Positions 1-14,370 of a DNA stretch of 64,000 nucleotides are shown piece after piece. Position 1 is the stretch's first letter. Every line of letters starts with the position of its first letter. This DNA comes from Forficula auricularia (taxonomy: Eukaryota; Arthropoda; Insecta; Dermaptera; Forficulidae): positions 5,711,226 to 5,775,225 of the forward strand of contig JALMQS010000225.1 of assembly GCA_024734495.1 (NCBI GenBank), given 5' to 3'. The notes under the pieces were generated by a model, which saw only the letters and a list, made by a program, of their open reading frames with translations, was not told where the DNA came from and did no database searches. The position numbers and the translations under genes were made by a program.

Positions 1-3000
1 GGAAGGATTAAGTATTTCGCGGAAAAGTATTAAATATTTTGAGAAAAAAGTAATTTTAATTATTCCATGAAGAACTTATAATACAACAACCTAATACGTA
101 TTCTCTAGGATATTCTATTTAAGATCAAGCCATGGCTGACCCTATTATATACCCAGAGACCAGGGAGGATTAAGTATTTCGCGGAAAGTATTAGATATTT
201 TGACAAAAAAGGAATTTTAATTATTACATGGAGATATTTTGAATACAACAACCTAATTAGTATTCTCTAGGGGGGTCAAACAAACATACTGACAGATTCA
301 CATTCACTATTCAGACCAAATATTTAAAAAAAATACCAAATTATCAATTTCAAGTCGATATTCTATTTAATATCGAGCCATGGCTCACCCTATTATATAC
401 CCAGAGACCTAGGAGGAATAAGTATTTCGCGGGAAAGTATTAAATATTTTGACAAAAAAGTAATTTTAATTATTTCATAGAGATATTTAAAATACAACAA
501 GATATTCAGACCAAATATTTAAAAAAAATACTAAATTATCTATTTCATTTCGTTATTCTATTTAAGATCAAGCCATGGCTCACCCTATTATATACCCAGA
601 GACCAGGGAGGATTAAGTATTTCGCGGGAAAGTATTAAATATTTTGACAAAAAAGTAATTTTAATTATTCCAAGGAGATATTTAAAATACAACAACCTAA
701 TTAGTAATCTCTAGGCGGGTCAAACAAACATACAGACTGATTCAGATGCACTATTCAGAACAAATATTAAAAAACAAACAAATTATCAATTTCAAGTAGA
801 TATTCTATTTAAGATCAAGCCATGGCTCACCCTATTATATACACAGAGACCTGAAAAGATTAAGTATTTCGCGGGAAAGTATTAAATATTTTGACAAAAA
901 AGTAATTTTAATTATTGCATGGAGATATTTAAAATACAACAAGCTAATTAGTATTCTCTAGGGGTTCAAGAAAAGATACAGACAGATTCACTATCCAGAC
1001 AAAATATTAACACAAAAAATACCAAATTATCAATTTCAAGTCGATATTTTATTTGAGATCAAGGCATGGCGCACGCTATTATATACCCAGAGACCTGGAA
1101 GGATTAAGTATTTCGCGGAAAAGTATTAAATATTTTGAGAAAAAAGTAATTTTAATTATTCCATGAAGAACTTATAATACAACAACCTAATACGTATTCT
1201 CTAGGAGGGTCAAACAAACATACTGACAGATTCACATTCACTATTCAGATCAAATCTTTAAAAAAAATACCAAATTATCAATTTCAAGCCGATATTCTAT
1301 TTAAGATCAAGCCATGGCTCACCCTATTATATAGCCAGAGACCAGGGAGGATTAAGTATTTCGCGGGAAAGTATTAAATATTTTGACAAAAAAGGAATTT
1401 TAATTATTCCATGGAGATATTTTAAATACAACAACCTAATTAGTATTCTCTAGGGGGTCAAACAAACATACTGACAGATTCACATTCACTATTCAGACCA
1501 AATATTAAAAAAAATTACCAAATTATCAATTTCAAGTCGATATTCTATTTAAGATCAAGCCATGGCTGACCCTATTATATACCCAGAGACCAGGGAGGGT
1601 TAAGTATTTCGCGGAAAGTATTAGATATTTTGACAAAAAAGGAATTTTAATTATTACATGGAGATATTTTGAATACAACAACCTAATTAGTATTCTCTAG
1701 GGGGGTCAAACAAACATACTGACAGATTCACATTCACTATTCAGACCAAATATTATAAAAAAAATACCAAATTATCAATTTTAAGTCGATATTCTATTTA
1801 ATATCGAGCCATGGCTCACCCTATTATATACCCAGAGACCTAGGAGGAATAAGTATTTCGCGGGAAAGTATTAAATATTTTGACAAAAAAATAATTTTAA
1901 TTATTTCATAGAGATATTTAAAATACAACAAGATATTCAGACCAAATATTTAAAAAAAATACTAAATTATCTATTTCATTTCGTTATTCTATTTAAGATC
2001 AAGCCATGGCTCACCCTATTATATACCCAGAGACCAGGGAGGATTAAGTATATTGCGGGAAAGTATTAAATATTTTGACAAAAAAGTAATTTTAATTATT
2101 CAATAAAGATATTTAAAATAGAACAACCTAATTCGTATTCTCTAGGGGTTCAAGCAAAGATACAGACAGATTCACATTCACTATCCAGAGAAAATATTAA
2201 CACAAAAAATACCAAATTATTAATTTCAAGTCGATATTCTATTTAAGATCAAGCCATGGATCACCCTATTATATACCCAGAGACCAGGGAGGATTAAGTA
2301 TTTCGCGGGAAAGTATTAAATATTTTGACAAAAAAGTAATTTTAATTATTCCAAGGAGATATTTAAAATACAACAACCTAATTAGTAATCTCTAGGCGGG
2401 TCAAACAAACATACAGACTGATTCAGATTCACTATTCAGAACAAATATTAAAAAACAAACAAATTATCAATTTCAAGTAGATATTCTATTTGAGATCAAG
2501 CCATGGCTCACCCTATTATATACACAGAGACCTGAAAAGATTAAGTATTTCGCGGGAAAGTATTAAATATTTTGACAAAAAAGTAATTTTAATTATTCCA
2601 TGGAGATATTTAAAATACAACAACCTAATAAGTATTCTCTAGGAGGGTCAAACAAACATACTGACAGATTCACATTCAATATTCAGATCAAATATTTAAA
2701 AAAATACCAAATTATTAATTTCAAGTCGATATTCTATTTAAGATCAAGCCATGGCTCACCCTATTATATACCCAGAGACCAGGGAGGATTAAGTATTTCG
2801 CGGGAAAGTATTAAATATTTTGACAAAAAAGTAATTTTAATTATTCCATAGGAGATATTTAAAATACAACAACCTAATTAGTAATCTCTAGGCGGGTCAA
2901 ACAAACATACAGACTGATTCAGATTCACTATTCAGAACAAATATTTAAAAAAAATACCAAATTATCAATTTCAAGTCGATATTCTATTTAAGATCAAGCC

Positions 3001-6000
3001 ATGGCTCACACTATTATATACCCAGAGACCCGGAAGGATTAAGTCTTTCGCGGGAAAGTATTAAATATTTTGACAAAAAAGTAATTTTAATTATTCAATA
3101 GAGATATTTAAAATAGAACAACCTAATTCGTATTCTCTAGGGGTTCAAGCAAAGATACAGACAGATTCACATTCACTATCCAGACAAAATATTAACACAA
3201 AAAATACCAAATTATCAATTTCAAGTCGATATTTTATTTGAGATCAAGCCATGGCTCTCCCTATTATATACCCAGAGACCTGGAAGGATTAAGTATTTCG
3301 CGGGAAAGTATTAAATATTTTGAGAAAAAAATAATTTTAATTATTCCATGGAGATATTTAAAATACAACAACCTAATTAGTATTCTCTAGGAGGGTCAAA
3401 CAAACATACTGACAGATTCACATTCAATATTCAGATCAAATATTTAAAAAAAATACCAAATTATCAATTTCAAGTCGATATTCTATTTAAGATCAAGCCA
3501 TGGCTCACCCTATTATATACCCAGAGACCAGGGAGGATTAAGTATTTCGCGGGAAAGTATTAAATATTTTGACAAAAAAGTAATTTTAATTATTCCAAGG
3601 AGATATTTAAAATACAACAACCTAATTAATAATCTCTAGGCGGGTCAAACAAACATACAGACTGATTCAGATTCACTATTCAGAACAAATATTAAAAAAC
3701 AAACAAATTATCAATTTCAAGTAGATATTCTTTTTGAGATCAAGCCATGGCTCACTCTATTATATACACAGAGACCTGAAAAAGATTAAGTATTTCGCGG
3801 GAAACTATTAAATATTTTGACAAAAAAGTAATTTTAATTATTGCATGGAGATATTTAAAATACAACAAGCTAATTAGTATTCTCTAGGGGTTCAAGAAAA
3901 GATACAGACAGATTCACTATCCAGACAAAATATTAACACAAAAAATACCAAATTATCAATTTCAAGTCGATATTTTATTTGAGATCAAGGCATGGCGCAC
4001 GCTATTATATACCCAGAGACCTGGAAGGATTAAGTATTTCGCGGAAAAGTATTAAATATTTTGAGAAAAAAGTAATTTTAATTATTCCATGAAGAACTTA
4101 TAATACAACAACCTAATACGTATTCTCTAGGAGGGTCAAACAAACATACTGACAGATTCACATTCACTATTCAGATCAAATCTTTAAAAAAAATACCAAA
4201 TTATCAATTTCAAGCCGATATTCTATTTAAGATCAAGCCATGGCTCACCCTATTATATAGCCAGAGACCAGGGAGGATTAAGTATTTCGCGGGAAAGTAT
4301 TAAATATTTTGACAAAAAAGGAATTTTAATTATTCCATGGAGATATTTAAAATACAACAAGATATTCAGACCAAATATTTAAAAAAAAATACTAAATTAT
4401 CTATTTCATTTCGTTATTCTATTTAAGATCAAGCCATGGCTCACCCTATTATATACCCAGAGACCAGGGAGGATTAAGTATATTGCGGGAAAGTATTAAA
4501 TATTTTGACAAAAAAGTAATTTTAATTATTCAATAGAGATATTTAAAATAGAACAACCTAATTCGTATTCTCTAGGGGTTCAAGCAAAGATACAGACAGA
4601 TTCACATTCACTATCCAGACAAAATATTAACACAAAAAATACCAAATTATTAATTTCAAGTCGATATTCTATTTAAGATCAAGCCATGGCTCACCCTATT
4701 ATATACCCAGAGACCAGGGAGGATTAAGTATTTCGCGGGAAAGTATTAAATATTTTGACAAAAAAGTAATTTTAATTATTCCAAGGAGATATTTAAAATA
4801 CAACAACCTAATTAGTAATCTCTAGGCGGGTCAAACAAACATACAGACTGATTCAGATTCACTATTCAGAACAAATATTAAAAAACAAACAAATTATCAA
4901 TTTCAAGTAGATATTCTATTTGAGATCAAGCCATGGCTCACCCTATTATATACACAGAGACCTGAAAAGATTAAGTATTTCGCGGGAAAGTATTAAATAT
5001 TTTGACAAAAAAGTAATTTTAATTATTGCATGGAGATATTTAAAATACAACAAGCTAATTAGTATTCTCTAGGGGTTCAAGAAAAGATACAGACAGATTC
5101 ACTATCCAGACAAAATATTAACACAAAAAATACCAAATTATCAATTTCAAGTCGATATTTTATTTGAGATCAAGGCATGGCGCACGCTATTATATACCCA
5201 GAGACCTGGAAGGATTAAGTATTTCGCGGAAAAGTATTAAATATTTTGAGAAAAAAGTAATTTTAATTATTCCATGAAGAACTTATAATACAACAACCTA
5301 ATACGTATTCTCTAGGATATTCTATTTAAGATCAAGCCATGGCTGACCCTATTATATACCCAGAGACCAGGGAGGATTAAGTATTTCGCGGAAAGTATTA
5401 GATATTTTGACAAAAAAGGAATTTTAATTATTACATGGAGATATTTTGAATACAACAACCTAATTAGTATTCTCTAGGGGGGTCAAACAAACATACTGAC
5501 AGATTCACATTCACTATTCAGACCAAATATTTAAAAAAAAATACCAAATTATCAATTTCAAGTCGATATTCTATTTAATATCGAGCCATGGCTCACCCTA
5601 TTATATACCCAGAGACCTAGGAGGAATAAGTATTTCGCGGGAAAGTATTAAATATTTTGACAAAAAAGTAATTTTAATTATTTCATAGAGATATTTAAAA
5701 TACAACAAGATATTCAGACCAAATATTTAAAAAAAATACTAAATTATCTATTTCATTTCGTTATTCTATTTAAGATCAAGCCATGGCTCACCCTATTATA
5801 TACCCAGAGACCAGGGAGGATTAAGTATTTCGCGGGAAAGTATTAAATATTTTGACAAAAAAAGTAATTTTAATTATTCCAAGGAGATAATTAAAATACA
5901 ACAACCTAATTAGTAATCTCTAGGCGGGTCAAACAAACATACAGACTGATTCAGATTCATTATTCAGAACAAATATTAAAAAACAAACAAATTATCAATT

Positions 6001-6310
6001 TCAAGTAGATATTCTATTTGAGATCAAGCCATGGCTCACCCTATTATATACACAGAGACCTGAAAAGATTAAGTATTTCGCGGGAAAGTATTAAATATTT
6101 TGACAAAAAAGTAATTTTAATTATTGCATGGAGATATTTAAAATACAACAAGCTAATTAGTATTCTCTAGGGGTTCAAGAAAAGATACAGACAGATTCAC
6201 TATCCAGACAAAATATTAACACAAAAAATACCAAATTATCAATTTCAAGTCGATATTTTATTTGAGATCAAGGCATGGCGCACGCTATTATATACCCAGA
6301 GACCTGGAAG
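1..6310 (+). repeat. Higher-order repeat within satellite A (~1.1-1.2 kb)
   Basis: A diagnostic monomer start (ggaaggattaagtatttcgc followed by ggaaaagtatt and a ccatgaagaacttataatac variant) occurs at 1, 1097, 4023, 5208 and 6306. The preceding variant ggcatggcgcacgc lies near 1063, 3989, 5174 and 6272. Bases 1-1096 and 5208-6305 align as the same multi-monomer unit. The 2.9-kb spacing between 1097 and 4023 looks like a composite with extra monomers, as expected from unequal exchange. Confidence 0.8.
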
Positions 6311-7857
6311 GATTAAGTATTTCGCGGAAAAGTATTAAATATTTTGAGAAAAAAGTAATTTTAATTATTCCATGAAGAACTTATAATACAACAACCTAAT
6401 ACGTATTCTCTAGGAGGGTCAAACAAACATACTGACAGATTCACATTCACTATTCAGATCAAATCTTTAAAAAAAAATACCAAATTATCAATTTCAAGCC
6501 GATATTCTATTTAAGATCAAGCCATGGCTCACCCTATTATATACCCAGAGACCAGGAAGGATTAAGTATTTCGCGGGAAAGTATTAAATATTTTGACAAA
6601 AAGAAAATTTAATTATTACATGGAGATATTTTAAATACAACAACCTATTTAGTATTCTCTAGGGGGGTCAAACAAACATACTGACAGATTCGCATTCACT
6701 ATTAAGACCAAAGATTTAAAAAAAATACCAAATTATCAATTTCAAGTCGATATTCTATTTAATATCGAGCCATGGCTCACCCTATTATATACCCAGAGAT
6801 CTAGGAGGAATAAGTATTTCGCGGGAAAGTATTAAATATTTTGACAAAAAGTAATTTTAATTATTCCATGGAGATATTTAAAATACAACAAGCTAATTAC
6901 TATTCTCAAGGGGGGTCAAACAAACATAAAGACAGATTCACATTCAATATTCAGACCAAATATTTAAAAAAAATACCAAATTATCAATTTCAAGTCGATA
7001 TTCTATTTAAGATCAAGCCATGGTTGACCCTATTATATACCCAGAGACCATGGAGGATTAAGTATTTCGCGGGAAAGTATTAAATATTTTGACAAAAAAG
7101 AAATTTTAATTATTACATGGAGATATTTTAAATACAACAACCTATTTAGTATTCTCTAGGGGGGTCAAAAAACATACAGACAGATTCAGATTCACTATTT
7201 AGAAGAAATATTAAAAAAAAAAATTGGAGATATTTGATTAACAATAACCTAATTAGTATTCTCTAGGGGAGTCAAACAAACAGACTGATTCAGATTCACT
7301 ATTCAGACCAAATATTTAAAACAAATACCAAATTATCAATTTCAAGTCGATATTCTATTTGAGATCAAGCCATGGCTCACCGTATTATATACACAGAGAC
7401 CTGGAAGGATTAAGTATTTCGCGGGAATATATTAAATATTTTGACAAAAAAGAAATTTTAATTATTACATGGAGATATTTTAAATACAACAACCTATTTA
7501 GTATTCTCTAGGGGGGTCAAACAAACATACTGACAGATTCACATTCACTATTCAGACCAAATATTTTAAAAAAAATACCAAATTATCAATTTCAAGTCGA
7601 TATTCTATTTAATATCGAGCCATGGCTCACCCTATTATATACCCAGAGACCAGGGAGGATTAAGTATTTCGCGGGAAAGTATTAAATATTTTGACAAAAA
7701 AGGAATTTTAATTATTACATGGAGATATTTTGAATACAACAACCTAATTAGTATTCTTTAGTGGGGTCAAACAAACATACTGACAGATTCACATTCAATA
7801 TTCAGATCAAATATTTAAAAAAAAATACCAAATTATCAATTTCAATTATATATTCTA

Positions 7858-9850
7858 TTTGAGATCAAGCCATGGCTCACCCTATTATATACACAGAGAC
7901 CCGGAAGGATTAAGTATTTCGCGGGAAAGTATTAAATATTTTGACAAAAAAGTAATTTTAATTATTCCATGTAGATATATAAAATACAACAAGCTAATTA
8001 GTATTCTCAAGGGGGGTCAAACAAACATACAGACAGATTCACATTCAATATTCAGAACAAATAATAAAAAAAATACCAATTTATCAATTTCAAGTCGATA
8101 TTAAATTTGAGATAAAGCCATGGCTCACCCTATTATATACCCAGAGACCCGGAAGGATTAAGTATTTCGCGGGAAAGTATTAAATATTTTGACAAAATAG
8201 TAATTTTAATTATTCCATGGAGATATTTAAAATACAACAGCCTAATTCGTATTCTCTAGGGGTTCAAGCAAAGATACAGACAGATTCACATTCACTATCC
8301 AGACAAATTATTAACACAAAAAATACCAAATTATCAATTTCAATTCGATATTTTATTTGAGATCAAGCCATGGCTCACCCTATTATATACCCAGAGACCA
8401 GGGAGGATTAAGTATTTCGCGGGAAAGTATTAAATATTTTGACAAAAAAGTAATTTTAATTATTCCATGGAGATATTTAAAACACAACAAGCTAATTAGT
8501 ATTCTCAAGGGGGGTCAAACAAACATACAGACAGATTCACATTCAATATTCAGACCAAATAATAAAAAAAAATACCAATTTATCAATTTCAAGTCGATAT
8601 TCAATTTGAGATAAAGCCATGGCTCACCCTATTATATACCCAGAGACCCGGAAGGATTAAGTATTTCGCGGGAAAGTATTAAGTATTTTGACAAAATAGT
8701 AATTATAATTATTCCATGGAGATATTTAAAATACAACAACCTAATTCGTATTCTCTAGGGGTTCAAGCAAAGATACAGACAGATTCACATTCACTATCCA
8801 GACAAAATATTAACACAAAAAATACCAAATTATCAATTTCAAATCGATGTTTTATTTGAGATCAAGCCATGGCTCACCCTATTATATACCCAGAGACCAG
8901 GGAGGATTAACTATTTCGCGGGAAAGTATTAAATATTTTGACAAAAAAGTAATTTTAATTATTCCATGGAGATATTTAAAACACAACAAGCTAATTAGTA
9001 TTCTCAAGGGGGTCAAACAAACATACAGACAGATTCACATTCAATATTCAGACCAAATAATAAAAAAAAATACCAATTTATCAATTTCAAGTCGATATTC
9101 AATTTGAGATAAAGCCATGGCTCACCCTATTATATACCCAGAGACCCGGAAGGATTAAGTATTTCGCGGGAAAGTATTAAGTATTTTGACAAAATAGTAA
9201 TTATAATTATTCCATGGAGATATTTAAAATACAACAACCTAATTCGTATTCTCTAGGGGTTCAAGCAAAGATACAGACAGATTCACATTCACTATCCAGA
9301 CAAAATATTAACACAAAAAATACCAAATTATCAATTTCAAATCGATATTTTATTTGAGATCAAGCCATGGCTCACCCTATTATATACCCAGAGATCAGGA
9401 AGGATTAAGTATTTCACGGGAAAGTATTAAATATATTGACAAAAAAATAATTTTAATTATTCCATGGAGATATTTAAAATACAATAACCTAATTAGTATT
9501 CTCAAGGGGTTCAAGCAAAGATACAGACAGATTCACATTCACTATTCAGACCAAATATTTAAAAAAATATACCAAATTATCAATTTCAAGTCGATATTCT
9601 ATTTAAGATCAAGCCATGGCTCACCCTATTATATACCCAGAGACCAGGGAGGATTAAGTATTTCGCGGGAAAGTATTAAATATTTTGACAAAAAGTAATT
9701 TTAATTATTCCATGTAGATATTTAAAATACAACAAGCAAATTAGTATTCTCAAGGGGGGTCAAACACACATACAGACAGATTCACATTCAATATTCAGAA
9801 CAAATATTTAAAAAAAATACCAAATTATCAATTTCAATCGATATTCTATT
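7858..9850 (+). repeat. Dimeric higher-order repeat within satellite A (~499 bp)
   Basis: Alternating monomer variants repeat at about 499 bp. The tttgagatcaagccatggct phrase falls near 7858, 8356, 8855 and 9353. One monomer of each pair carries a ggggttcaagcaaag box, the other a ggggggtcaaacaaac box. Confidence 0.75.
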
Positions 9851-11639
9851 TGAGTCCAAGCCATGTCTCATCCTATTATATACCCAGAGACCCGGAAGGA
9901 TTAAGTATTTCGCGGGAAAGTATTAAATATTTTGAAAAAAATGTAATTTTAATAATTCCATGGAGATATTTAAAATACAACAAGCTAATTAGTAATCTCT
10001 AGGAGGGTCAAACAATCATACAGACAGATTCACATTCACTATTCAGACCAAAAATTAAAAAAATACCAAATTATCAATTTCAAGTCGATATTCAATTTAA
10101 GATCAAGCCATGGCTAACCCCTATTATATACCCAGAGACCAGGGAGGATTAAGTATTTCGCGGGAAAGTATTAAATATTTTGACAAAAAAGTAATTTTAA
10201 TTATTCAATGGAGATATTTAAAATACAACAACCTAATTCGTTTTCTCTAGGGGTTCAAGCAAAGATACAGACAGATTCGCATTCACTATCCAGACAAAAT
10301 ATTAACACAAAAAATACCAAATTATCAATTTTAAGTCGATATTTTATTTGAGATCATGCCATGGCTCTCCCTATTATATACCCAGAGACCTGGAAGGATT
10401 AAGTATTTCGAGGGAAAGTATTATATATTTTGAAAAAAAGTAATTTTAATGATTCCATGAAAAATTTAAAATACAACAACCTAATACGTATTCTCTAGGA
10501 GGGTCAAACAAACATACTGACAGATTCACATTCACTATTCAGACCAAATATTTAAAAAAAAATACTAAATTATCTATTTCAACTCGATATTCTATTTAAG
10601 ATCAAGCCTTGGCTCACCCTATTTAATACCCAGAGACCAGGAGGATTAAGTATTTCGCGGGAAAGTATTAAATATTTTGACAAAAAAGTAATTTTAATTA
10701 TTCCATGGAGATATTTAAAACACAACAAGCTAATTAGTATTCTCAAGGGGGGTCAAACAAACATACAGACAGATTCACATTCAATATTCAGACCAAATAA
10801 TAAAAAAAAATACCAAATTATAAATTTCAAGTCGATATTCTATTTGAGATAAAGCCATGTCTTACCCTATTATATACCCAGAAACCCGGAAGGATTAAGT
10901 ATTTCGCGGGAAAGTATTAAATATTTTGACAAAAAATTAATTTTAATTATTCCATAGAGATTTTTAAAATACAACAACCTAATTTGTATTCTCTAGGGGG
11001 GTCAAAGAAACATACAGACAGATTCAGACTAACTAATCAGACCAAATATTAAAAAAAACCAAATTATCAATTTGAAGTCGATTTTCTATTTGAGATCAAG
11101 CCATGGATCACCCTATTAAATACATAGAAACCCGGAAGGATTAAGTATTTCGGGCGAAAGTATTAAATATTTTGACAAAAGTACTAATTTTAATTATTCC
11201 ATGAAGATATTTAAAATACAACAACTTAATTAGTATTCTCAAGGGCGGTCAAACAAACCAACAGACAGATAAATTCATTATTAAGAACAAATATTTAAAA
11301 AAAATTCCACCAAATTATCAATTGCAAGTCGATTTTCAATTTGAGATCACGCCATGGGTCACCCTATTATATACCCAGAGACCCGGAAGGATTAAGTATT
11401 TCGCACTAAAGTATTAAATTATTTTACAACAAAGTAATTTTAAGTATTCCATGCAGATATTTAAAATACAACTTAATTAGTATTCTCAAGGGCGGACAAA
11501 CAAACCAACAGACAGACAAATTCATTATTAAGAATAAATATTAAAAAAAAAACCCACCAAAATATCAATTGCAAGTCGATTTTCTATTTGAGAACACGTC
11601 ATGTGTCACCCTATTATATACCCAGAGACCCGGAAGGAT

Positions 11640-11800
11640 TTTTTTTTTATTACCTATTATTGGCGTTTCGTCTACGAGGCCATTGACGCCACTATGTTTA
11701 TTTTAGCTATATAGTTCAAAATTATTTCGAGATATCAGAGCGAATTACTACAATTACGAATTACAAACCTTCCTGTGTGGTTGTAAAGGGGCCACACAGG
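11640..11800 (-). mobile_element. Short non-autonomous retroposon in satellite A
   Basis: A 160-bp sequence unlike the satellite interrupts a monomer. It starts on the plus strand with a T run (11640-11649), i.e. a poly-A tail on the minus strand. It is flanked by an imperfect target-site duplication (gacccggaagg on the left, gaccggaag on the right). Its other end is a perfect 9-bp hairpin (cctgtgtgg at 11772-11780 and ccacacagg at 11792-11800). I see no tRNA-like A or B box, so it may be a SINE of unknown type or a truncated LINE tail. Confidence 0.6.
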
Positions 11801-12720
11801 GACCGGAAGTATTAAGCATTTAGCAGGAAAGTATTTAATTATTTTACAAAAATGTATTTTTCATTATTCCATGGAGATATTTCAAATACAACACCTTAAT
11901 TATTATTCTCAAGGGCGGTCAAACAAAGCAAGATAAATTCATGATTACGAACAAATATTTAAAAAAATCACAAAATTATCAATTTCAAGTCGATTTTCTA
12001 TTTGAGATCACGCCATGGCTCACACTATTATATACCCAGAGACCCGGAAGGATTGATTATTTCGCACGAAAGTATTAAATTATTTTACAAAGAATTAATT
12101 TTAAGTATTCCATGGAGATATACAACTTAAGTAGTATTCTCATGAGCGGACAAACAAGCCAAGAGACAGATAAATTCATTATTAAGAATAAATATTTAAA
12201 AAAAAAACACAAAATTATCAATTGCAAGTCGTTTTTCTATTTGAGATCACGCCATGGGTCACCATATTATATACAAAGAGACCCGGATGGATTAAGTATT
12301 TCGCACGTAAGTATTAAATTATTTTACAAAAAAGTAATTTTCATTATTCCATGGAGATATTTAAAATACAACAACATAATTAGTATTTTCAAGGGCAGTC
12401 AAACCAACAGACAGATAAATTCATATTAAATTATTTTACAACAAAGAACTTTTAAGTATTCCATGCAGATATTTAAAATACAACAACTTAATTAGTATTT
12501 TCAAGGGCAGTCAAACAAACCAACAGACAGATAAATTAATTATTAAGAACAAATATTTTAAAAAAAACCCACCAAATTATCAATTGCAAGTCGATTTTCT
12601 ATTCGAGATCACGCCATGGTCACCCTATTATATACCCAGAGTACGGAAGGATTAACTATTTCGCACGAAAGTATTAAATTATTTTACTACAAAGTCATTT
12701 TAAGTATTCCATGGAGATAT

Positions 12721-13600
12721 TTAAAATACAACAACTTAATTAGCATTCTCAATGGCGGTCAAACAAACCAACAGACAAATCAATTCATTATTAAGAGCAA
12801 ATATTAAAAAAAAATCACCAACCCATGAGACTAAGCCGACATTCAATCGGCCGATCTAGAAATTTTTAAACGGTCGGAGATCATTCCGGCCATCATCCAA
12901 TACCTGTCTGATGTCAAAATGATCAGATTATGCCGACATCAGATTCTATGATCTTGGAGACAATAATCGGTTAATTTTTCACAATAACGAAATTTATATA
13001 TCACTTATAAAAATTATTACTCTATTCAGAAATTATATTTATACACAGATATTATAGTAAGTGAGAAAACACACCCTTTGCTGACTATTTATAAAATGAC
13101 ATTTTTATCAGAATGGTATCGGAATGGTCTCCTATCCGACTCTCGAAATTTCGACATACTTTCCCTCTGGCGGAGACTTGGCCAGTTTCAAAATTGGCCC
13201 AGACATAACCACCAAGTTTGATACAGATGTCATTTTATAAATAGTCAGCAAAGAGTGTGTTTTACCCCTTACTATAATATCTGTGTATAAATATAATTTC
13301 TCTCGAGTAATAATTTTCGTAAGTGATATATAAATTTCGTTATAGTGTAACAATTTACCGATTATTGTCTCCGACGATCATAGAATCTGATGTCGGGATG
13401 ATCTGATCATTTTGACAGCAGACAGGTATTGGATTATGGCCGGAATTATCTCCGACCGTTTAAAAATTTCCACATCAGCCGATTGAATGTCGGCTTAGTC
13501 TCATGGGTTGGTGATTTTTTTTTAATATTTGCTCTTAATAATGAATTGATCTGTCTGTTGGTTTGTTTGACCACCTTAGAGAATATTAATTAGTTTGTTG
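12721..13600. repeat. Large palindrome, arms ~390 bp, loop ~110 bp
   Basis: The left arm (about 12721-13110) is the inverted copy of the right arm (about 13219-13600). The non-satellite core begins with acccatgagactaagccgac at 12821 and ends with its complement near 13507. The inverted match continues outwards into satellite A sequence on both sides, so the satellite itself is inverted in the right arm. The loop (13111-13218) is unique. The antisense frame at 13132-13353 has no recognisable domain. It may be a foldback element or an inverted duplication. Confidence 0.8.
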
Positions 13601-13611
13601 AATTTCCACAT

Positions 13612-14370
13612 GGGAAATTATCAATTGCAAGTCGATTTTCTATTTGAGATAACGCCATGGCTCACCCTATTATATACCCAGAGACCCGGAAGGATTAATT
13701 ATTTCGCAGGAAAGTATTAAATTATTTTACAAAAAAGTAATTTTAAGTATTCCATGGAGATATTTAAAATACAACTACTTAATTAGTATTCTCTATGGTT
13801 GTCAAACAAACCAACAGACAGATTAATTCATTATTAAGAAAAAATATTTAAAAATAAATCACCAAATTATCAATTGAAAGTCGATTTTCTATTTGAGATC
13901 ACGCCATGGGTAACCCTATTATATACCCAGAGACCCGGAAGGATTAAGTATTTCGCGGGAAAGTATTAAATATTTTGATATAAAAGTAATTTTAATTATT
14001 CCATCGAGATATTTAAAACCCAACAACTTAATTAGTATTCTCAAGGGCGGTGAAACAAACCAACAGACAGATAATTTCATTATTAAGAACAAATATTAAA
14101 AAAAAATCACCAAATTATCAATTGCTAATCGATTTTCTATTTGAGATCACGCCATGGGTCACCCTCTTATATACCAAGAGACCCGGAAGGATTAAGTATT
14201 TCGCAGGAAAGTATTAAATTATTTTACAAAAAAGTAATTTTAATTATTCCATGGAAATATTTAAAATACACCAACTTAATTAGTATTTTCTAGGTCTGTC
14301 AAACAAACCAACAGACAGATTAATTAATTATTAAGAAGAAATTAAAAAAAATTACCAAATTATAAATTTC
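13612..14370 (+). repeat. Satellite A, diverged block, plus orientation
   Basis: About three diverged monomers in the same orientation as 1-12820, starting after a junction near 13612. They carry the variants tatcaattgcaagtcgat and caaaccaacagacag shared with 11200-12800. Confidence 0.85.

Larger units (their letters stand above)
1..12820 (+). repeat. Satellite family A, ~250-bp tandem monomers
   Basis: Around fifty head-to-tail monomers of about 250 bp; for example, the phrase ggattaagtatttcgcggg recurs near 2786, 3036, 3286 and 3535. Each monomer has a fixed order: ggattaagtatttcgcgg, an attttgacaaaa stretch, ccatggagatatttaaaa, a ggtcaaacaaacata box, an A-rich run, tatcaatttcaagtcgat and gccatggctcaccc. 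Some monomers lack about 75 bp between acaac and gatattcag. Divergence rises towards the right end (10900-12820), where the phrase accaacagacagat replaces catacagacagat. The frequent 60-110-codon open frames come from the repeat itself and start in mid-monomer. Non-coding satellite, probably heterochromatic. Confidence 0.95.

Noticed and set aside
2600..12807. Recurrent 60-115-codon frames with SRHGSPYYI-, SISRESIKYF- and KVILIIPWRY-like text
   Set aside because: They are translations of the satellite monomer, start at different monomer points and end at random changes; no codon-level constraint is evident.
13132..13353. 73-codon antisense frame in the palindrome
   Set aside because: Spans the loop and right arm, with no domain and no counterpart in the left arm.
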